Of a stretch of 64,000 nt of DNA, positions 62,489 to 64,000 are shown in pieces. The DNA comes from Laribacter hongkongensis DSM 14985. GTDB taxonomy: Bacteria > Pseudomonadota > Gammaproteobacteria > Burkholderiales > Aquaspirillaceae. A model generated the notes under the pieces. It was not told where the DNA came from. It worked only from the letters and a program-made list of their open reading frames with translations, and did no database searches. Position numbers and translations under genes: made by a program. The stretch is taken from the NCBI RefSeq assembly GCF_000423285.1, contig NZ_AUHR01000003.1, forward strand, positions 227,620 through 291,619, given 5' to 3'. Every line of letters starts with the position of its first letter. The first letter of the stretch is position 1.

Positions 62489-62714
62489 TTAGTCGCAGCT
62501 TAGCTGCTGCCAATGAAACCGCATGACTCATCGGTAAGTTATTGATCTACCGTGTTCGCAACTATCCGAAACATAGGTTTTATTAACCGTCCTTAATCCG
62601 CAAACTTCGCTTGCTTAAGATTGCATTAATATTTTATAGATTATTTAATAACTATGGTTTACCTAAATGGTGCATAATATGCATATATTGTTTTCATGTG
62701 CAGGCGATAAATAT
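62489..62714. promoter_or_regulatory. AT-rich gap with promoter of the SIR2 gene
   Basis: Base composition drops sharply right after the chaperone stop. TTGCTT (62611-62616) and TATAGA (62635-62640), 18 bases apart, form a candidate promoter. A small stem GCAGC-TTA-GCTGC lies at 62497-62509, next to the boundary. No gene is seen in these 226 bases. Confidence 0.6.
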
Positions 62715-64000
62715 ATGCGGAATGATGAATGCAGTATCGTTGAATGGACTATTGATGGATTTCTAGCTGAAATCAAAAGCATACATAACAATATGCAGGA
62801 TCGTTCCCTAGCCTTTATCTTGGGTGCGGGTGCGTCAATAAGCTCTGGCATTCCAGCAGGCGGAGATCTTGCAAAAAAGTGGCTAGAAGAGATATATATT
62901 AGGAAATGTCATTTACAAAAAGACATACCATTAGATAAGTGGGCTGCCAACGAACTAAACATAGATAGTTTTCAGATGTCTGATGCAGCAAAACACTATG
63001 CAAAAATCTTTGAATTGCGGTTTGCTGGTGATCCAAAATCAGGTTATTCCTCTTTAGAAGCCGCAATGGAAAATGCCGAGCCTGGTATTGGTTATTCAAT
63101 GCTTGCATCAATTCTTGACCAAACACGGCATCGAGTTGTCATTACAACGAACTTTGATAACCTAGTGGCGGATGCTTTATCAATTCACGCCCTAAAACAT
63201 CCATTGATCGTCGGTCATGAATCTCTTGCCGGATTTATTCGACCTCAACTATCACGTCCACTTGTTGCAAAAATCCATCGCGACCTTTTCCTTCACCCTA
63301 AAAACGACCAAAATGGCATTAAAGAACTAGAGGAAGGATGGAATATAGCATTACATAAACTATTTCAACATTACACCCCTATCGTGATTGGATATGGTGG
63401 CAATGATGGAAGCTTAATGGGGTTCCTAGACAAATTGGATAAAGAGTATATACCAGGGAGATTATTTTGGTGTTACCGAGAAAATTCAAAACCTGATAAA
63501 GCCATTTTGGATGTCATTGCCAAACATAATGGTGTATTAGTAAGGATTTCCAACTTTGATGATCTCATGATTAGGTTGGCACAAAATGTTATTGAAAATT
63601 TTGAATTAGCAAACATCATTGATGGAATTGAGAAAATAGGAAAAAAACGAGCCAAAAGATATAAGGATCAAATCGCAAATATATTTGATATGCATAAAGA
63701 AAAGAGCGAAACATCCGATGCAAATCCAATAAACGCGGCTCGTAAATCAAACGCAAAAGCTATCGAACATAAAATACAATGGTGGATTTGGGAGCTACGT
63801 TCAATAGTCGAAACCAATCTTGATAAGCGTAAAGAAATCTATAAAGAAGCTCTAAGTGAACTGCCAGAAAGTTATGAATTGTCCAATATTTACGCATTGT
63901 TTTTGAAGAATCAATGCAAGGATTTCGATGGTGCCGAGGCGATGTTCAAGAGAGCACTTGAGCTTGCACCAGACAACGCCCAAGTGACCGGCAATTTCGC
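62715..64000 (+). CDS. SIR2-domain protein with C-terminal TPR-like region (partial, runs off the right edge)
   Basis: At least 428 residues, AT-rich, no stop before the edge. Residues 31-250 form a SIR2-like NAD-binding domain: FILGAGASISSGIPAGGDLA (34-53), TTNFDNL with Asn146, KIHRDL with His188, VIGYGGNDG (224-232). Asn and His are the catalytic pair of SIR2 NADases in phage defence. Residues about 360-428 read as TPR helices (EIYKEALSELPESYELSNIY, AEAMFKRALELAPDNAQV). The start at 62715 is uncertain; an ATG at 62679 is in frame. It probably depletes NAD+ upon infection; this is inferred from the family. Confidence 0.82.
   Translation, partial: MRNDECSIVEWTIDGFLAEIKSIHNNMQDRSLAFILGAGASISSGIPAGGDLAKKWLEEIYIRKCHLQKDIPLDKWAANELNIDSFQMSDAAKHYAKIFELRFAGDPKSGYSSLEAAMENAEPGIGYSMLASILDQTRHRVVITTNFDNLVADALSIHALKHPLIVGHESLAGFIRPQLSRPLVAKIHRDLFLHPKNDQNGIKELEEGWNIALHKLFQHYTPIVIGYGGNDGSLMGFLDKLDKEYIPGRLFWCYRENSKPDKAILDVIAKHNGVLVRISNFDDLMIRLAQNVIENFELANIIDGIEKIGKKRAKRYKDQIANIFDMHKEKSETSDANPINAARKSNAKAIEHKIQWWIWELRSIVETNLDKRKEIYKEALSELPESYELSNIYALFLKNQCKDFDGAEAMFKRALELAPDNAQVTGNF

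Overview
The window reads as a chromosomal segment of a betaproteobacterium of the order Neisseriales. The evidence is the high GC content, a DUF3149 mini-protein, the yciB-yciI-bolA-parvulin cluster and adjacent trxA and rho genes. A Laribacter-like host fits, but the genus is inferred and not proven. The window has two parts: ordinary core chromosome (1-37500) and a prophage that starts at dusA and runs off the right edge (37500-64000).

Core part. The left edge holds the 5' part of dnaB, then a tRNA-Leu(UAA). A leftward three-gene operon follows (isochorismatase-type hydrolase, EamA exporter, GlxA-like regulator), with a run of 11 G at the first gene junction. Next come a chemoreceptor, kup, a lipase-like hydrolase with a Cys nucleophile, sodB, a complete ribose operon (rbsKDACB), yicC, a clsB/ybhP pair, a PAS protein paired with a CZB chemoreceptor, two META lipoproteins, yciB-yciI-bolA, two tandem periplasmic parvulins, rhlE, cysDN, a Nudix hydrolase, a UPF0126 membrane protein, rho, trxA, a BCCT transporter, an orphan polyamine-binding protein and dusA.

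Prophage part. A tyrosine integrase abuts the 5' end of dusA, a known integration target. Leftward from an operator-controlled promoter runs an early operon: a membrane protein, a 42-residue protein, a TraK-like protein and a TraL-like ATPase. Seven tandem 11-bp repeats lie at the TraK start. A CI/Cro switch uses the same 17-bp dyad operator as this left promoter. Rightward follow a CII-like protein, small genes and two tandem units that each carry a C4-like antisense RNA and a BRO-type antirepressor. The two RNAs covary with their own target loops, and the second antirepressor is frameshifted at a G8 tract. A primase-helicase and the structural genes follow. The head is lambda-like (terminase, gpW, portal, S49 protease, D, E) and the tail is contractile, P2/Mu-like (V, sheath, tube, chaperone with a -1 frameshift).

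Right edge. The tape-measure gene expected after the tail chaperone is not there. Instead, AT-rich DNA carries its own promoter and a SIR2-domain protein with a TPR-like tail (62715 to the end). This looks like an NAD-depleting anti-phage module inserted in the tail operon, and is the most interesting candidate in the window.
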